A stretch of DNA of 64,000 nucleotides, from NCBI GenBank assembly GCA_035552395.1, contig DASZLL010000004.1:1-64000 (forward strand), written 5' to 3'. A model generated the notes under the pieces. The model was not told the DNA's origin. It did not search any database and was given only the letters and a program-made list of their open reading frames with translations. A program made the position numbers and the translations under genes. This stretch comes from Bog-473 sp035552395. Lineage in GTDB: Bacteria; Actinomycetota; Acidimicrobiia; Acidimicrobiales; RAAP-2. Shown here in pieces: positions 8,042 through 16,345 of the stretch (positions are counted from its first letter, which is position 1; each line of letters begins with the position of its first letter).

Positions 8042-9325
8042 ATGAAAGCCGGAGACCTCATCCTCGTCAGCGTGGACGATCACCTCGTCGAGCCGCCCGA
8101 CATGTTCGAGGGCCGGCTGCCCGCCCGTTACGCCGACGCCGCACCGCGGGTCGATCGGAGGCCGGACGGGTCCGACGTGTGGGTGTTCAACGGCCAGGTC
8201 ATCCCGAACATCGGCCTGAACGCGGTGGCGGGCCGCCCCAAGGAGGAATACGGGATTGAGCCGACCGCCTTCGACGAGATGCGGCCCGGCTGCTACGACG
8301 TGCACGAGCGCGTCAAGGACATGAACGCCGGCGGCGTCCTCGGCTCCATGTGCTTCCCCTCGTTTCCGGGATTCAGCGGTCGCCTGTTCGCCGCGTGCGA
8401 GGACAAAGGCCTCGCGCTGGCTGTCCTGCAGGCGTACAACGACTGGCACATCGACGAGTGGTGCGGGTCGTACCCCGGGCGATTCATCCCCATGGCGCTG
8501 CCCGTCCTGTGGGACGCCGACCTGGCGGCCTCGGAGATCCGCCGTGTGGCGGCCAAGGGTTGCCGGTCACTCACGTTCACCGAGAACCCGGCGAAGTTGG
8601 GGTACCCCAGCTTTCACTCCGACTACTGGGACCCGTTCTGGAAGGCGGTCTGCGACGAGGGCGTCGTCGTCTCCATCCACCTGGGCTCGTCGGGCCAGCT
8701 GTCGGTCACGGCTCCGGACGCGCCGGTCGACGTGATGATCACCCTGCAACCCATGAACATCTGCCAGGCCGCGGCCGACCTCGTGTGGTCGCGGGTGATC
8801 AAGGAGTTCCCAGGCATCCGCTTCGCACTCTCCGAGGGAGGGACGGGCTGGATCCCGTACTTCCTCGACCGCCTCGACCGGACCTATGAGATGCACCGGC
8901 TGTGGACCGGCCAGGACTTCGGTGGGCGACTGCCGAGTGAAGTCTTCCGCGAGCACTTTCTCACCTGCTTCATCGCAGACCCGGTCGGGCTTGCGTTGCG
9001 TCACCTCATCGGGCTCGACAACATCGCCTGGGAATGTGACTACCCACATTCCGATTCCTCGTGGCCGCGCGCGGCCGAGGAGCTGGCAGAGGTCGCGGTC
9101 GACGTGCCCGACAGCGAACTCAGTCGCATCACCTACGAGAACGCGTGCCGCTGGTACTCCTACGACCCCTTCGCCGAACGTCCGAAGGACCGGTGCACGG
9201 TGTCGGCGCTGAGGAGCGAGGCCGCCGGACACGACGTATCGATCCACTCCTTCGACAAAGGACGGTTCGAGCGGACCGGCGCCGGTGCCGATCTGGGAAA
9301 CCTGGCCGCACGCGCCACGGCTTGA
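8042..9325 (+). CDS. amidohydrolase-2 family metal-dependent hydrolase/decarboxylase
   Basis: 427 residues, TIM-barrel amidohydrolase-related family (ACMSD / gamma-resorcylate decarboxylase group). Probable metal site: DDH in VSVDDHLVEPPDMF near the N-terminus (DxH instead of HxH), HLGSSG mid-protein, and the aspartate of WECDYPHSDSSWP near the C-terminus. Shares the unusual signature YDEMRPGCYDVxERxxDMNAGG with the proteins at 10341 and 21038, so the three are paralogues. ATG with AAAGGAAG upstream. Family members decarboxylate or hydrolyse carboxylated rings; which applies here is unknown. The downstream SDR is probably co-transcribed or has its own site c. Confidence 0.88.
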   Translation: MKAGDLILVSVDDHLVEPPDMFEGRLPARYADAAPRVDRRPDGSDVWVFNGQVIPNIGLNAVAGRPKEEYGIEPTAFDEMRPGCYDVHERVKDMNAGGVLGSMCFPSFPGFSGRLFAACEDKGLALAVLQAYNDWHIDEWCGSYPGRFIPMALPVLWDADLAASEIRRVAAKGCRSLTFTENPAKLGYPSFHSDYWDPFWKAVCDEGVVVSIHLGSSGQLSVTAPDAPVDVMITLQPMNICQAAADLVWSRVIKEFPGIRFALSEGGTGWIPYFLDRLDRTYEMHRLWTGQDFGGRLPSEVFREHFLTCFIADPVGLALRHLIGLDNIAWECDYPHSDSSWPRAAEELAEVAVDVPDSELSRITYENACRWYSYDPFAERPKDRCTVSALRSEAAGHDVSIHSFDKGRFERTGAGADLGNLAARATA

Positions 9326-9370
9326 GAGCCCGGAACCGAAAGGTTTCGTGTACTCCCGCATGCTCCCAAG

Positions 9371-9389
9371 TTGTATCTTTTATGCAATC
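9371..9389 (+). promoter_or_regulatory. AT-rich site c upstream of SDR gene
   Basis: TTGTATCTTTTATGCAATC lies just before the GAGGAGG ribosome site of the SDR gene. It matches G[GT]AT-N4-TAT and contains TTATGC/TGCAAT possibilities for a -10 box. A weak member of the recurring set; it suggests an internal promoter between the amidohydrolase and SDR genes. Confidence 0.35.
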
Positions 9390-9402
9390 TGAGGAGGTAC
9401 TC

Positions 9403-10317
9403 GTGGGACTGTTGGACGAAAAGGTGGCGATCGTCACCGGGGCCGGACACGGCATCGGGCGGGCGCACGCCCTCGAGCTGGCGCGTCAGGGCGCGCGGGT
9501 GGTCGTCAACGACCTCGGTTCGAGCGTGCACGGGGAAGGCAGCGGACAGGACGCGGATGCCACGGTGGACCTCATCGCCGCTCGCGGCGGGCAAGCCATC
9601 GCCAACTACGGCGACGTGGCGGACCACGAGCAGGCCGGGCAGTTGGTGCAGCGCGCCGTCGCGGAATGGGGCCGACTCGACATTCTCGTCAACAACGCCG
9701 GCATCGTGCGCGACGGCGTGGTGTGGAATCTCGACCCCGTGGACTTCGACGCCGTGGTGCGAGTGCACCTGAGGGGAACCTGGTGCTGCTCGCACCACGC
9801 AGCGGTGCACTGGCGCAGTCGAGCGAAAGCGGGGGAGAACGTGACCGGCCGCCTGATCAACACCACGTCCGGAGCCGGGCTGACCGGCAATTTCGGTCAG
9901 ACGGCCTACGCCGCGGCCAAGGCGGGCATCGTGGGCCTGACGCTGACTTTGGCGCAGGAATTGCGCCCCTACGGGGTCACGGCCAATGTGGTGGGGCCCT
10001 CGGGGGCCACGAGGCTGACCGGCACTATGCCGTCGGCCCCCCCAGTGGTCGAGCCCGACGATGTGCCCGAAGACGAGTGGCAGCCGATGGACCCCGCCAA
10101 CAGTTCGCCGCTGGTTGCCTGGCTCGCCAGTGACGAATCCGGGTTGGTCAACGGCCAGGTCTTCCGCTCCATCCACGATCGGGTCATCTGGATGCACGGC
10201 TGGAGCGAAGGGGCCGAGGTATCCGCTGGGGAAAAGCGGTGGGACGCGGCCAAGCTCGGCCAGGCCCTGGCCACGGACGTGTTCCGCGTGGCGACACCGG
10301 GCCTTCGCTTTCTCTAA
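9403..10317 (+). CDS. SDR family oxidoreductase, hydroxyacyl-CoA dehydrogenase-like
   Basis: 304 residues. Rossmann motif TGAGHGIGRAHA near the N-terminus, NNAG loop, catalytic Ser in NTTSGAG and YAAAK (Tyr-X3-Lys). VVNDLGSSVHGEGSG after beta-2 is typical of the family containing the 17-beta-HSD type 4 / 3-hydroxyacyl-CoA dehydrogenase module, so NAD-dependent oxidation of a 3-hydroxyacyl-CoA or ring hydroxyl is likely (inference). The GTG start is fixed by a perfect GAGGAGG five bases upstream; an in-frame ATG 23 bases earlier overlaps the AT-rich promoter and is unlikely. Convergent with the next gene, 23 bases apart. Confidence 0.9.
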   Translation: MGLLDEKVAIVTGAGHGIGRAHALELARQGARVVVNDLGSSVHGEGSGQDADATVDLIAARGGQAIANYGDVADHEQAGQLVQRAVAEWGRLDILVNNAGIVRDGVVWNLDPVDFDAVVRVHLRGTWCCSHHAAVHWRSRAKAGENVTGRLINTTSGAGLTGNFGQTAYAAAKAGIVGLTLTLAQELRPYGVTANVVGPSGATRLTGTMPSAPPVVEPDDVPEDEWQPMDPANSSPLVAWLASDESGLVNGQVFRSIHDRVIWMHGWSEGAEVSAGEKRWDAAKLGQALATDVFRVATPGLRFL

Positions 10318-10340
10318 GAAGCGCTCGAACGCGGCGCCCG

Positions 10341-11570
10341 TCAAACCACCGGCAGCTGCAAACCGAGCAGGGCGGTGGCGTTGTCACGGGCGATCTTGTT
10401 GATCGCGACCGCGTCGAGGTGTCCGAACTGTTCCATGGCGGCCTCATGCGAGTGGGGCCACGTGCTGTCGGAATGCGGGTAGTCGGTCTCAAAGACGACG
10501 TTGTCGATTCCCACTTGGTCTAACAGGGCGACGCCGACGGGGTCCTTGAAGAAACAACTCGTGACGTTGCCGCGGTAGTAGTAGGTGGATGGGGGCTCGG
10601 GGCAGTCGCGCTGTGAGTTGCTCCAGCCGCGATGCGTCGACCACACGTCATCGGCGCGCTCCAGGACATAGGGGATCCAGCCGATCTGGGCCTCGGCGTA
10701 CATGAGCTTGAGTCTCGGGAATCGATCCAGCGTTCCCGAGAAGAGAAGGTCTACGAGGCTGGCCGCGCTATTTCCGAAAAGGATGGTCGCCGCGACCGCT
10801 GCAGGTGCGTCGGGAGAAGCTTGGGGGGTCTTGGTGCCCGAGCCGATGTGCATGCAGACGACCGTGCTGGTCTCCTCGCAGGCGGCGAGGAACGGATCCC
10901 AGGCGCGCGAGTACAGGCTCGGCAGGTCGAGGTACGTCGGGAGCTCGCTGAAGGCCACCGCTCGGACGCCACGCGCCGCGTTGCGCCGAACCTCGGAAGC
11001 GGCCAGGTCGGGGTCCCAGAGAGGGATCAGGCAGAGTGGGATCAGTCGGCCACCGCTCTCGCCGCACCACTCTTCGACCATCCAGTCGTTGTAGGCCTCC
11101 ACGCACAGCTGGGCGAGGTCCCGGTCCTTCGCCCAGAGAAATTGTTGCCCACAAAATCTGGGGTAATTCGGAAAGCACAACTGAGCCTGGACTCCGTTGG
11201 CATCCATGTCCTCGAGGCGTTCCTTCACGCGGTAGCAGCCGGGTCGCATTTCGTCGTAACGCACCCCACGTAGCTGAATCTCGTCACGAGGGAAGCCGGC
11301 GGCGGCAATGGTGCGCTTCAGTGACGCCTTGTGATCTTCGTAGCACCACCACGCAACGTCAGGCCCTTCGGAAGCGGGCGCCTCGACGTACCCGCTTCCG
11401 ACCAGCTTCGGGACGCCCGCCGGGAGAAGTTCGATGTGCGGGCCGACCTCTCGATAGCGAGAGGGCAGGCGACTGCTCCAGACGTCATGGGGCTCGACGA
11501 CATGCGCATCCATGTCCACTATGGGTGGGATCGTCGGGCTGGCCTTCCGTGCGTGGAGTGTCATTGTCAT
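10341..11570 (-). CDS. amidohydrolase-2 family metal-dependent hydrolase/decarboxylase
   Basis: 409 residues, paralogue of 8042 and 21038: VDMDAHVVEPHDVW (DxH), VRYDEMRPGCYRVKERLEDMDANG, MHIGSG and FETDYPHSDSTWPH. The probable metal ligands are the Asp/His pair at the N-terminus, the central His and the C-terminal Asp. The N-terminal 20 residues are longer than in the paralogues. ATG at 11570 preferred, with TTG one codon earlier possible; a TATATT box nine bases upstream would allow a leaderless message. Divergent from the GntR regulator, with the best palindromic AT-rich site between them. Confidence 0.88.
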   Translation of the reverse strand: MTMTLHARKASPTIPPIVDMDAHVVEPHDVWSSRLPSRYREVGPHIELLPAGVPKLVGSGYVEAPASEGPDVAWWCYEDHKASLKRTIAAAGFPRDEIQLRGVRYDEMRPGCYRVKERLEDMDANGVQAQLCFPNYPRFCGQQFLWAKDRDLAQLCVEAYNDWMVEEWCGESGGRLIPLCLIPLWDPDLAASEVRRNAARGVRAVAFSELPTYLDLPSLYSRAWDPFLAACEETSTVVCMHIGSGTKTPQASPDAPAAVAATILFGNSAASLVDLLFSGTLDRFPRLKLMYAEAQIGWIPYVLERADDVWSTHRGWSNSQRDCPEPPSTYYYRGNVTSCFFKDPVGVALLDQVGIDNVVFETDYPHSDSTWPHSHEAAMEQFGHLDAVAINKIARDNATALLGLQLPVV

Positions 11571-11577
11571 CAAGTCT

Positions 11578-11594
11578 AAAATATACGATATACG
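11578..11594. promoter_or_regulatory. AT-rich operator site d between amidohydrolase and GntR genes
   Basis: Minus strand GTATATCGTATAT, containing TATA-N3-TATA symmetry. It differs from site h at one base of 13 and from site f at two. It lies about 85 bases upstream of the GntR gene and directly before the divergent amidohydrolase, the usual place for a GntR family operator. This is the strongest evidence linking the site set to the adjacent GntR protein. Confidence 0.6.
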
Positions 11595-11665
11595 GTTAGG
11601 TGGGCCAAGCCGCGACGCCGCGGTCTTGGGTCACCTGGACGCCGAATGAGTGAAACGTCGGACCA

Positions 11666-11671
11666 TATGAT
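11666..11671 (+). promoter_or_regulatory. -10 box of leaderless GntR transcript
   Basis: TATGAT, then GTATCC, then the ATG at 11678. The same TANNNT-N6-start arrangement precedes the genes at 34290, 42455 and 51085, and no Shine-Dalgarno is present, so transcription probably starts at or next to the start codon. Confidence 0.6.
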
Positions 11672-11677
11672 GTATCC

Positions 11678-12397
11678 ATGTCACAAGCTGACGCGGTGCC
11701 CGGGCGTATGACCGGCTCGGCTGCGATTCCGTCCTCGTCCGGCGCCGTTGTCCGCAAGGGGAGCGGTGAGCAAGCGGCGGCCTACATCCGGCAGTTGATC
11801 TTCGACGGCCAACTCCAAGAGGGCATGCGGCTGGCCCAGGACGACGTCGCGAAGGCGGTGGGTGTCAGTCGCATTCCCATTCGTGAGGCGATCATTGCGC
11901 TCGAACGCGAAGGCTGGGTGACGACCAAGCTGCACCGGGGTACCTTCGTAAATGCTTTCGACGAGCAGGTCATCCGCGACCATTACGAGCTTTTTGGACT
12001 GGTGTACGGATTGGCTGCTCGCCGGGCGGCTCAGCGCACGAATCCGGAGATCGTTGCTCACCTCGCCGACCTCAGCAAACAGATCGGCGAGACCGACGAT
12101 CTAGTCAGAATCGGTGATCTTGCGCTGGCGTTCCACTCGGCCGTCGTGGGTGCGGCGCATTCCCCCCGCATCACCGTCGTGCTCCGCGCGATGTCTGCAC
12201 TCGTGCCGGGGCCGTTTTTCGCCTTGGTGCCGCGGGCAGTCGATTCCGAACGAAAGGGCGTTCGGGCGATCGTCCGAGCCATCCGCGATGGCGACGGGGA
12301 CCGAGCGGCGCGCGAGTACTCCAAGATGCTGAACAAACAGGCCGAGCTGGTGGTCGATCTTTTCCGCGACCGGCGGGACCTTCTTCAAGCAGTCTGA
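11678..12397 (+). CDS. GntR family transcriptional regulator, FCD domain
   Basis: 239 residues. Winged HTH at about residues 28-92 (QAAAYIRQLIFDGQLQEGMRLAQDDVAKAVGVSRIPIREAIIALEREG, then a wing ending KLHRGTFVNAF). The all-helical FCD ligand domain follows (about 100-225), with FHSAVVGAAHSPRI supplying a probable metal-binding histidine. FCD regulators usually sense carboxylic acids or their CoA esters. It is the natural candidate to bind the recurring TATA-N3-TATA type sites near the transporter, ligases and amidohydrolases. Its stop overlaps the stop of the convergent livF gene by 13 bases. Confidence 0.92.
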   Translation: MSQADAVPGRMTGSAAIPSSSGAVVRKGSGEQAAAYIRQLIFDGQLQEGMRLAQDDVAKAVGVSRIPIREAIIALEREGWVTTKLHRGTFVNAFDEQVIRDHYELFGLVYGLAARRAAQRTNPEIVAHLADLSKQIGETDDLVRIGDLALAFHSAVVGAAHSPRITVVLRAMSALVPGPFFALVPRAVDSERKGVRAIVRAIRDGDGDRAAREYSKMLNKQAELVVDLFRDRRDLLQAV

Positions 12398-13152
12398 GAG
12401 GCATCGGTCGGCGGCCCGTCGGGTTCGGTGCCGTTGCTGGGCAGGACGCCAAGGTAGAGGTCGTGCAGGCTGGCCGTGACGTCGGAGGTGGGTCCTGAAT
12501 GGACGATCCGGCCGCCGGTCATCACTACCGCCGACTGTGCGACTTTGAGGGCAAACTCTGCGAACTGCTCGACGAGAACAACGGTGACCCCTTCTTCCGC
12601 GAGTTGAGCAACCACTCGGTACAGCTCCTCGACGATAAGCGGAGCGAGTCCCATGGACAGCTCGTCGAGCAGGAGCAGGCGAGGCGCCGTCGACACCGCT
12701 CGGGCCATGGCGAGCATCTGCTGTTCGCCGCCGGACAGGGTCCCTGCGGCCTGGGACCGCCGGGTCGCCAGCTGCGGAAAGTACCGGTACGCCGTCTCCT
12801 CGATGACACGGCGACTGACACCGCCATGCGTCATCACCCAGAGATTCTCCGCGACCGTCAGGTTCGGGAAGACCCCCTTTCCCTCCGGGATCAGGCACAG
12901 CCCGGCTCGGACAAGCGAGTCGCCGCGGCCGAACGACACCGGTTTGCCATCGAAGCGCACCAACCCGGATGACGGCGGGTGCAACCCGGCCAGCACGGAC
13001 ATGAGCGTCGACTTCCCCGCCCCGTTTGGGCCGAGGACGGCCGTCACACTTCCCGTCGTGATGGAGAGGTCGATGCCATGGAGCACCTCGACGCTCTCGT
13101 AGCACGCGTGGATGCTGTGTGCCTCGAGAAGGACCGGACGCGCGTCAGCCAT
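12385..13152 (-). CDS. livF: branched-chain amino acid-type ABC transporter ATP-binding protein LivF
   Basis: 255 residues. Walker A GPNGAGKS, Q-loop, signature LSGGEQQM, Walker B LLLDELSMGLAP and H-loop VVLVEQ, the LivF-type order. It energises import with LivG and the fused permease. Start ATG overlaps the livG stop by eight bases; the longer frame upstream is discarded. The C-terminus extends past the usual end with a proline-rich tail. Liv-type systems in catabolic islands often import aromatic, steroid-like or dicarboxylic acids and not amino acids, so the substrate may be the island's own. Confidence 0.93.
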   Translation of the reverse strand: MADARPVLLEAHSIHACYESVEVLHGIDLSITTGSVTAVLGPNGAGKSTLMSVLAGLHPPSSGLVRFDGKPVSFGRGDSLVRAGLCLIPEGKGVFPNLTVAENLWVMTHGGVSRRVIEETAYRYFPQLATRRSQAAGTLSGGEQQMLAMARAVSTAPRLLLLDELSMGLAPLIVEELYRVVAQLAEEGVTVVLVEQFAEFALKVAQSAVVMTGGRIVHSGPTSDVTASLHDLYLGVLPSNGTEPDGPPTDASQTA

Positions 13153-13891
13153 GATCGGCCTGTACGAGGCTGCCGAGATACGCCTGGGCCACCGCCGGGT
13201 CACGCTGGATCTCCTGGGGTCTGCCTGAACACAAGATGGAGCCTTCGACGAGGACGAAGACGACGTCGGACACGCTCATGACGAGGTCCATGTCGTGTTC
13301 CACCAGCAGCACCGCCATGCCCCCGGAGGTGAGAGATCTGAGGACGGAGGCGAACCGCTTCGTCTCCTCGGCGTTCTGTCCAGAGGCGGGCTCGTCGAGC
13401 AGGAGCGCCGTGGGGCGGACCGCCAGCGCCCGCGCCAACTCGACCAGACGGCCCGTGCCGGTGGGCAGCGTGTCGGCCCGCGTGTTCGCCACCTGCTCGA
13501 GTTGCATCGTCTGCAAGAGCCGCTCTGTGGTCTCTTCCGAGGATTCGGTTTGCGACGACGAGCGCCGGCTGCGGCGCCCAATCGATGCCGCGACACGTAC
13601 ATTTTCCCTCACGGTGAGCGTCCCGAAGAGTTCGAGGCGTTGGAACGTGCGGCCGACGCCGAGACGTGAGCGTCGATAAGGGGAGATATTTCCCAGATCC
13701 CGACCATTGAAGGTCACGGTGCCTTGGGTGGGCTTTCGCATGCCGGTGATGACGTCGAACAACGTCGTTTTTCCGGCCCCGTTTGGTCCGATCAACCCCG
13801 TGACCGAACCGTCCTCGACAGAGAGCGACACATCGGTGAGCGCACGCAGCCCTCCGAAGTTGACGCAGACATCGCGGACCTCAAGTGCCAT
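13145..13891 (-). CDS. livG: branched-chain amino acid-type ABC transporter ATP-binding protein LivG
   Basis: 248 residues. Walker A GPNGAGKT, GVGRTFQRLELF Q-loop region characteristic of LivG, Walker B LLLDEPASGQ and VLLVEHDMDLVMSVSD. The ABC signature is degenerate: the usual LSGGQ/LPYG position reads LPTGTGRLVELARAL. It has a serine-rich insertion (about residues 110-125). Start ATG overlaps the permease stop by 11 bases, so livHM, livG and livF form one tightly coupled minus-strand operon. Confidence 0.92.
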   Translation of the reverse strand: MALEVRDVCVNFGGLRALTDVSLSVEDGSVTGLIGPNGAGKTTLFDVITGMRKPTQGTVTFNGRDLGNISPYRRSRLGVGRTFQRLELFGTLTVRENVRVAASIGRRSRRSSSQTESSEETTERLLQTMQLEQVANTRADTLPTGTGRLVELARALAVRPTALLLDEPASGQNAEETKRFASVLRSLTSGGMAVLLVEHDMDLVMSVSDVVFVLVEGSILCSGRPQEIQRDPAVAQAYLGSLVQADHG

Positions 13892-16052
13892 GCGAGCCCG
13901 ACTCCACTGTCGATGGAGGAACCGTTCCGAGGCGTACCGCGAGACTGGGCAATGCTTGAGGTTTCGGCGAGATGGGCGTGTCGCCACGACGCCCCGATGG
14001 AGGACGGAGACCGAAGGCCGGCTGGGCCTCTCCACTGCGATAGTCCACGACGTAGGGAACGACCGAGCCCGCCACGACGACGGCGAGCATGGCCCAGACC
14101 ATCGTCCAGTTTCCGATGACACCACCTAGGCGAAGGCCCCACAGTCCCAACAGGCAGGTGAGGATCCCAGCGAGAAGTCTCCGGCGACGGAAGGTCGAAG
14201 CCCATAGCGGCCGGAAGCCCGACGGAATCAATCCGTTGGGTGACGTACCCACACCGACGGCGGCTCCTCCGACGAGGACGCTCTGTAGTTGGAGGAGCGA
14301 AGGGAACAGGTTGGTCAATGTCGGGCCACCCAAGAACACGCCTGTCCCGACGCCGGCCCCCAGGGATCCGAGGCCCAGCACGACCATGGTCAAGAGCACC
14401 GAGAGCCCGGTAAAAAACGCGTACATGTCAGGCGCAACGCTCCCGAGCGACTGGCCGTACACCGCACCTCCGACGCCGGCAATTGCCGCGGAGAAGGCAA
14501 AGACGGCGATCGGGAGGATACGGGTGTTCATGCCGAGGGTCGCACTCGCGGCGGGACTGTCCTTGAATGCGAACAACTGGCTCCCGAAGTTCGACCGTCG
14601 GAGCAAGACGACGAGTGCTGCCAAGGCCATGAAGATCAATGATCCGATCACGAATTGGAGTTCCTTGCTCGACGCAACGAACCCGCCGACCCGGAACGGT
14701 GCGAAGGTGAGCGACCCCGTACCGAACGGGGCGAATTGGTGACCGAAGAGATCGAACGCAGGGAGTGGGAATACCCACGCGTCCATCGCCGTAGCAAAGG
14801 CCGCCGTCGAAAGTGCGAAATAGATGCCGGAAAGTCTGAGTGTGGGCAACGCCACCAGGACTCCGGCGACGGCGCATACACCGGCCGCGGCGAACAGGGT
14901 GAGCGGATTCGCCCCGCCCCCGAGGTGGCCAACGACGACAGCGCCGATGCCCGCGAACGTCATCTGGCAGAGCGACAGACGTCCGGCGAACCCGACCACC
15001 GGTACTAAGGACAAGCCGATGATGGCGAGTCCCCACACCCGGTTGATCGCAAATAGATCCGACGAGGAGACGACGGTCGCGATAACGACGGCGGACACAA
15101 CGACGCCAACGCCGAAGATGCCCGTACCCCGCCAGCTCGGAACGAGGGCTAGCTCCCGGCTCCGCAGCAGCCTGTGTCCGCGCAGACGTGACTGGGGCAG
15201 GACCAAGAGGGCGATGAACAGAACGAGCGCTGGCACCGCCCCTTCGAACCCCTGGATGTAGGCGTTCTGGGGCAGGTAGGCCACCGAATAACTCACTGCG
15301 AGCCCAAGGACGATGGCTCCGACGAACGTCATGGGGATGCTCCGCATCCTCCCGATTACCGAGGCGGCGTATGCGTCCACGATGAGAAGCGTGAGGCTGG
15401 TTGCAGAGAGGCTGACGGTCGGGGCGACCAGGATGCCAGCCAGTGCGGCCAGCATGCAGCCGATGATCCACGCGGACTGGGCGCTCCTCACGCTGCTCGC
15501 ACCGTTGAGCGTCGTCAGGGATCTGTCGTCCACCGAGGCGCGCATTGTGACGCCGAGTCGCGTCCTGTACAGCAACACACGGAGTCCGACAGCGACGACC
15601 AGCGCCACCGCGAGGACCACGACATCGTTGTACGAAATGCGAACCGAGCCGAGGACGAGGGTGTCGCCCGCAAACAGAGGCGGGAGCGCCCGGTAGGTCG
15701 CAGGGTTCCAGATCCATTGGACGATTCCGATCATGCCGAACGCGAGTGCGAGGGTCACCACGAGCTTCGCTGCCTCCGACGTGCCGTCGAGCCTGCGCAT
15801 AACCCCGGCTTCCAACGCGATCCCGAGCACAGGGGCGAGGATGAACAGACAGACTGCGAAACAGAGGAGCGGCGACCAGCCCCAACCGACGTGCATCTGC
15901 CAGTACGCAAATGCCGCCACCATTCCGATGGCGCCGTGCGACCAGTTGAAGATACCGGTCGTTGCGTACGTCAGGGTCAGCCCACTCGCGGTGACCGCGT
16001 AGATGCTGGCGGTCGCCAGTCCTCCGATGGTGAAGATGATGAACTCGTGCAT
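13881..16052 (-). CDS. fused LivH-LivM ABC transporter permease
   Basis: 723 residues. The N-terminal half (about 1-290) is LivH-like, starting FIIFTIGGLATASIYAVTASGLTLTYATTGIFNWSHG. The C-terminal half (about 310-640) is LivM-like with GFAGRLSLCQMTFAGIGAVVVGH and a LALVVLLRRSNFG-like coupling region. Both inner-membrane permeases are therefore on one chain, giving a pseudo-symmetric transmembrane unit. An extra pair of hydrophobic segments (about 640-690) and a hydrophilic tail of about 35 residues follow. First gene of the livHM-G-F operon; AT-rich site e lies in its promoter. The divergent gene encodes a binding protein. Confidence 0.92.
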   Translation of the reverse strand: MHEFIIFTIGGLATASIYAVTASGLTLTYATTGIFNWSHGAIGMVAAFAYWQMHVGWGWSPLLCFAVCLFILAPVLGIALEAGVMRRLDGTSEAAKLVVTLALAFGMIGIVQWIWNPATYRALPPLFAGDTLVLGSVRISYNDVVVLAVALVVAVGLRVLLYRTRLGVTMRASVDDRSLTTLNGASSVRSAQSAWIIGCMLAALAGILVAPTVSLSATSLTLLIVDAYAASVIGRMRSIPMTFVGAIVLGLAVSYSVAYLPQNAYIQGFEGAVPALVLFIALLVLPQSRLRGHRLLRSRELALVPSWRGTGIFGVGVVVSAVVIATVVSSSDLFAINRVWGLAIIGLSLVPVVGFAGRLSLCQMTFAGIGAVVVGHLGGGANPLTLFAAAGVCAVAGVLVALPTLRLSGIYFALSTAAFATAMDAWVFPLPAFDLFGHQFAPFGTGSLTFAPFRVGGFVASSKELQFVIGSLIFMALAALVVLLRRSNFGSQLFAFKDSPAASATLGMNTRILPIAVFAFSAAIAGVGGAVYGQSLGSVAPDMYAFFTGLSVLLTMVVLGLGSLGAGVGTGVFLGGPTLTNLFPSLLQLQSVLVGGAAVGVGTSPNGLIPSGFRPLWASTFRRRRLLAGILTCLLGLWGLRLGGVIGNWTMVWAMLAVVVAGSVVPYVVDYRSGEAQPAFGLRPPSGRRGDTPISPKPQALPSLAVRLGTVPPSTVESGSHGT

Positions 16053-16109
16053 CGAAGTGGCTTCCGCGCCCTCCCGAGCCGCTCCGTCGGCCGCTTCCGT
16101 CAGAGACTT

Positions 16110-16125
16110 AATATTTTATACGAGG
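16110..16125 (-). promoter_or_regulatory. AT-rich site e, livHM promoter
   Basis: Minus strand CCTCGTATAAAATATTA. TATAAA or TAAAAT can act as the -10 box of the transporter operon, with a leader of about 55 bases. It is a weak match to the recurring GTAT-N4-TAT sites. Confidence 0.45.
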
Positions 16126-16233
16126 CTACTCCGAACCTCCCACTGCCGCCATGCGGACCAGGGCGCCCAAAGACCACCGGACCAGGTCGAGCAGAGCTCC
16201 CACGGCGCCGCTCAAGGCGACCGGCGCCAGCAC

Positions 16234-16246
16234 GTATGTTGTATAT
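16234..16246 (+). promoter_or_regulatory. AT-rich operator site f, binding-protein promoter
   Basis: GTATGTTGTATAT, two mismatches from site d. TATAAGAT just downstream is a likely -10, giving a leader of about 90 bases before the GTG start of the binding protein. Together with site e it lies in the divergent transporter/binding-protein promoter region. Confidence 0.5.
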
Positions 16247-16345
16247 AAGATACCGTCCCGAGAGATGGGCCGGGGGGCCGGGCGACGATTTCGACAGATC
16301 GCTTTCGTTGGGTCGACCCGAAGCTCGAGCGAGAAAGGTACGAAC

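Noticed and set aside
9160..10344. 394-codon minus-strand frame over the SDR gene
   Set aside because: No recognisable domain; the plus strand has a complete SDR and a perfect ribosome site.
11331..11599. Possible small plus-strand gene upstream of GntR
   Set aside because: It runs antisense to a well-supported amidohydrolase and crosses the operator.
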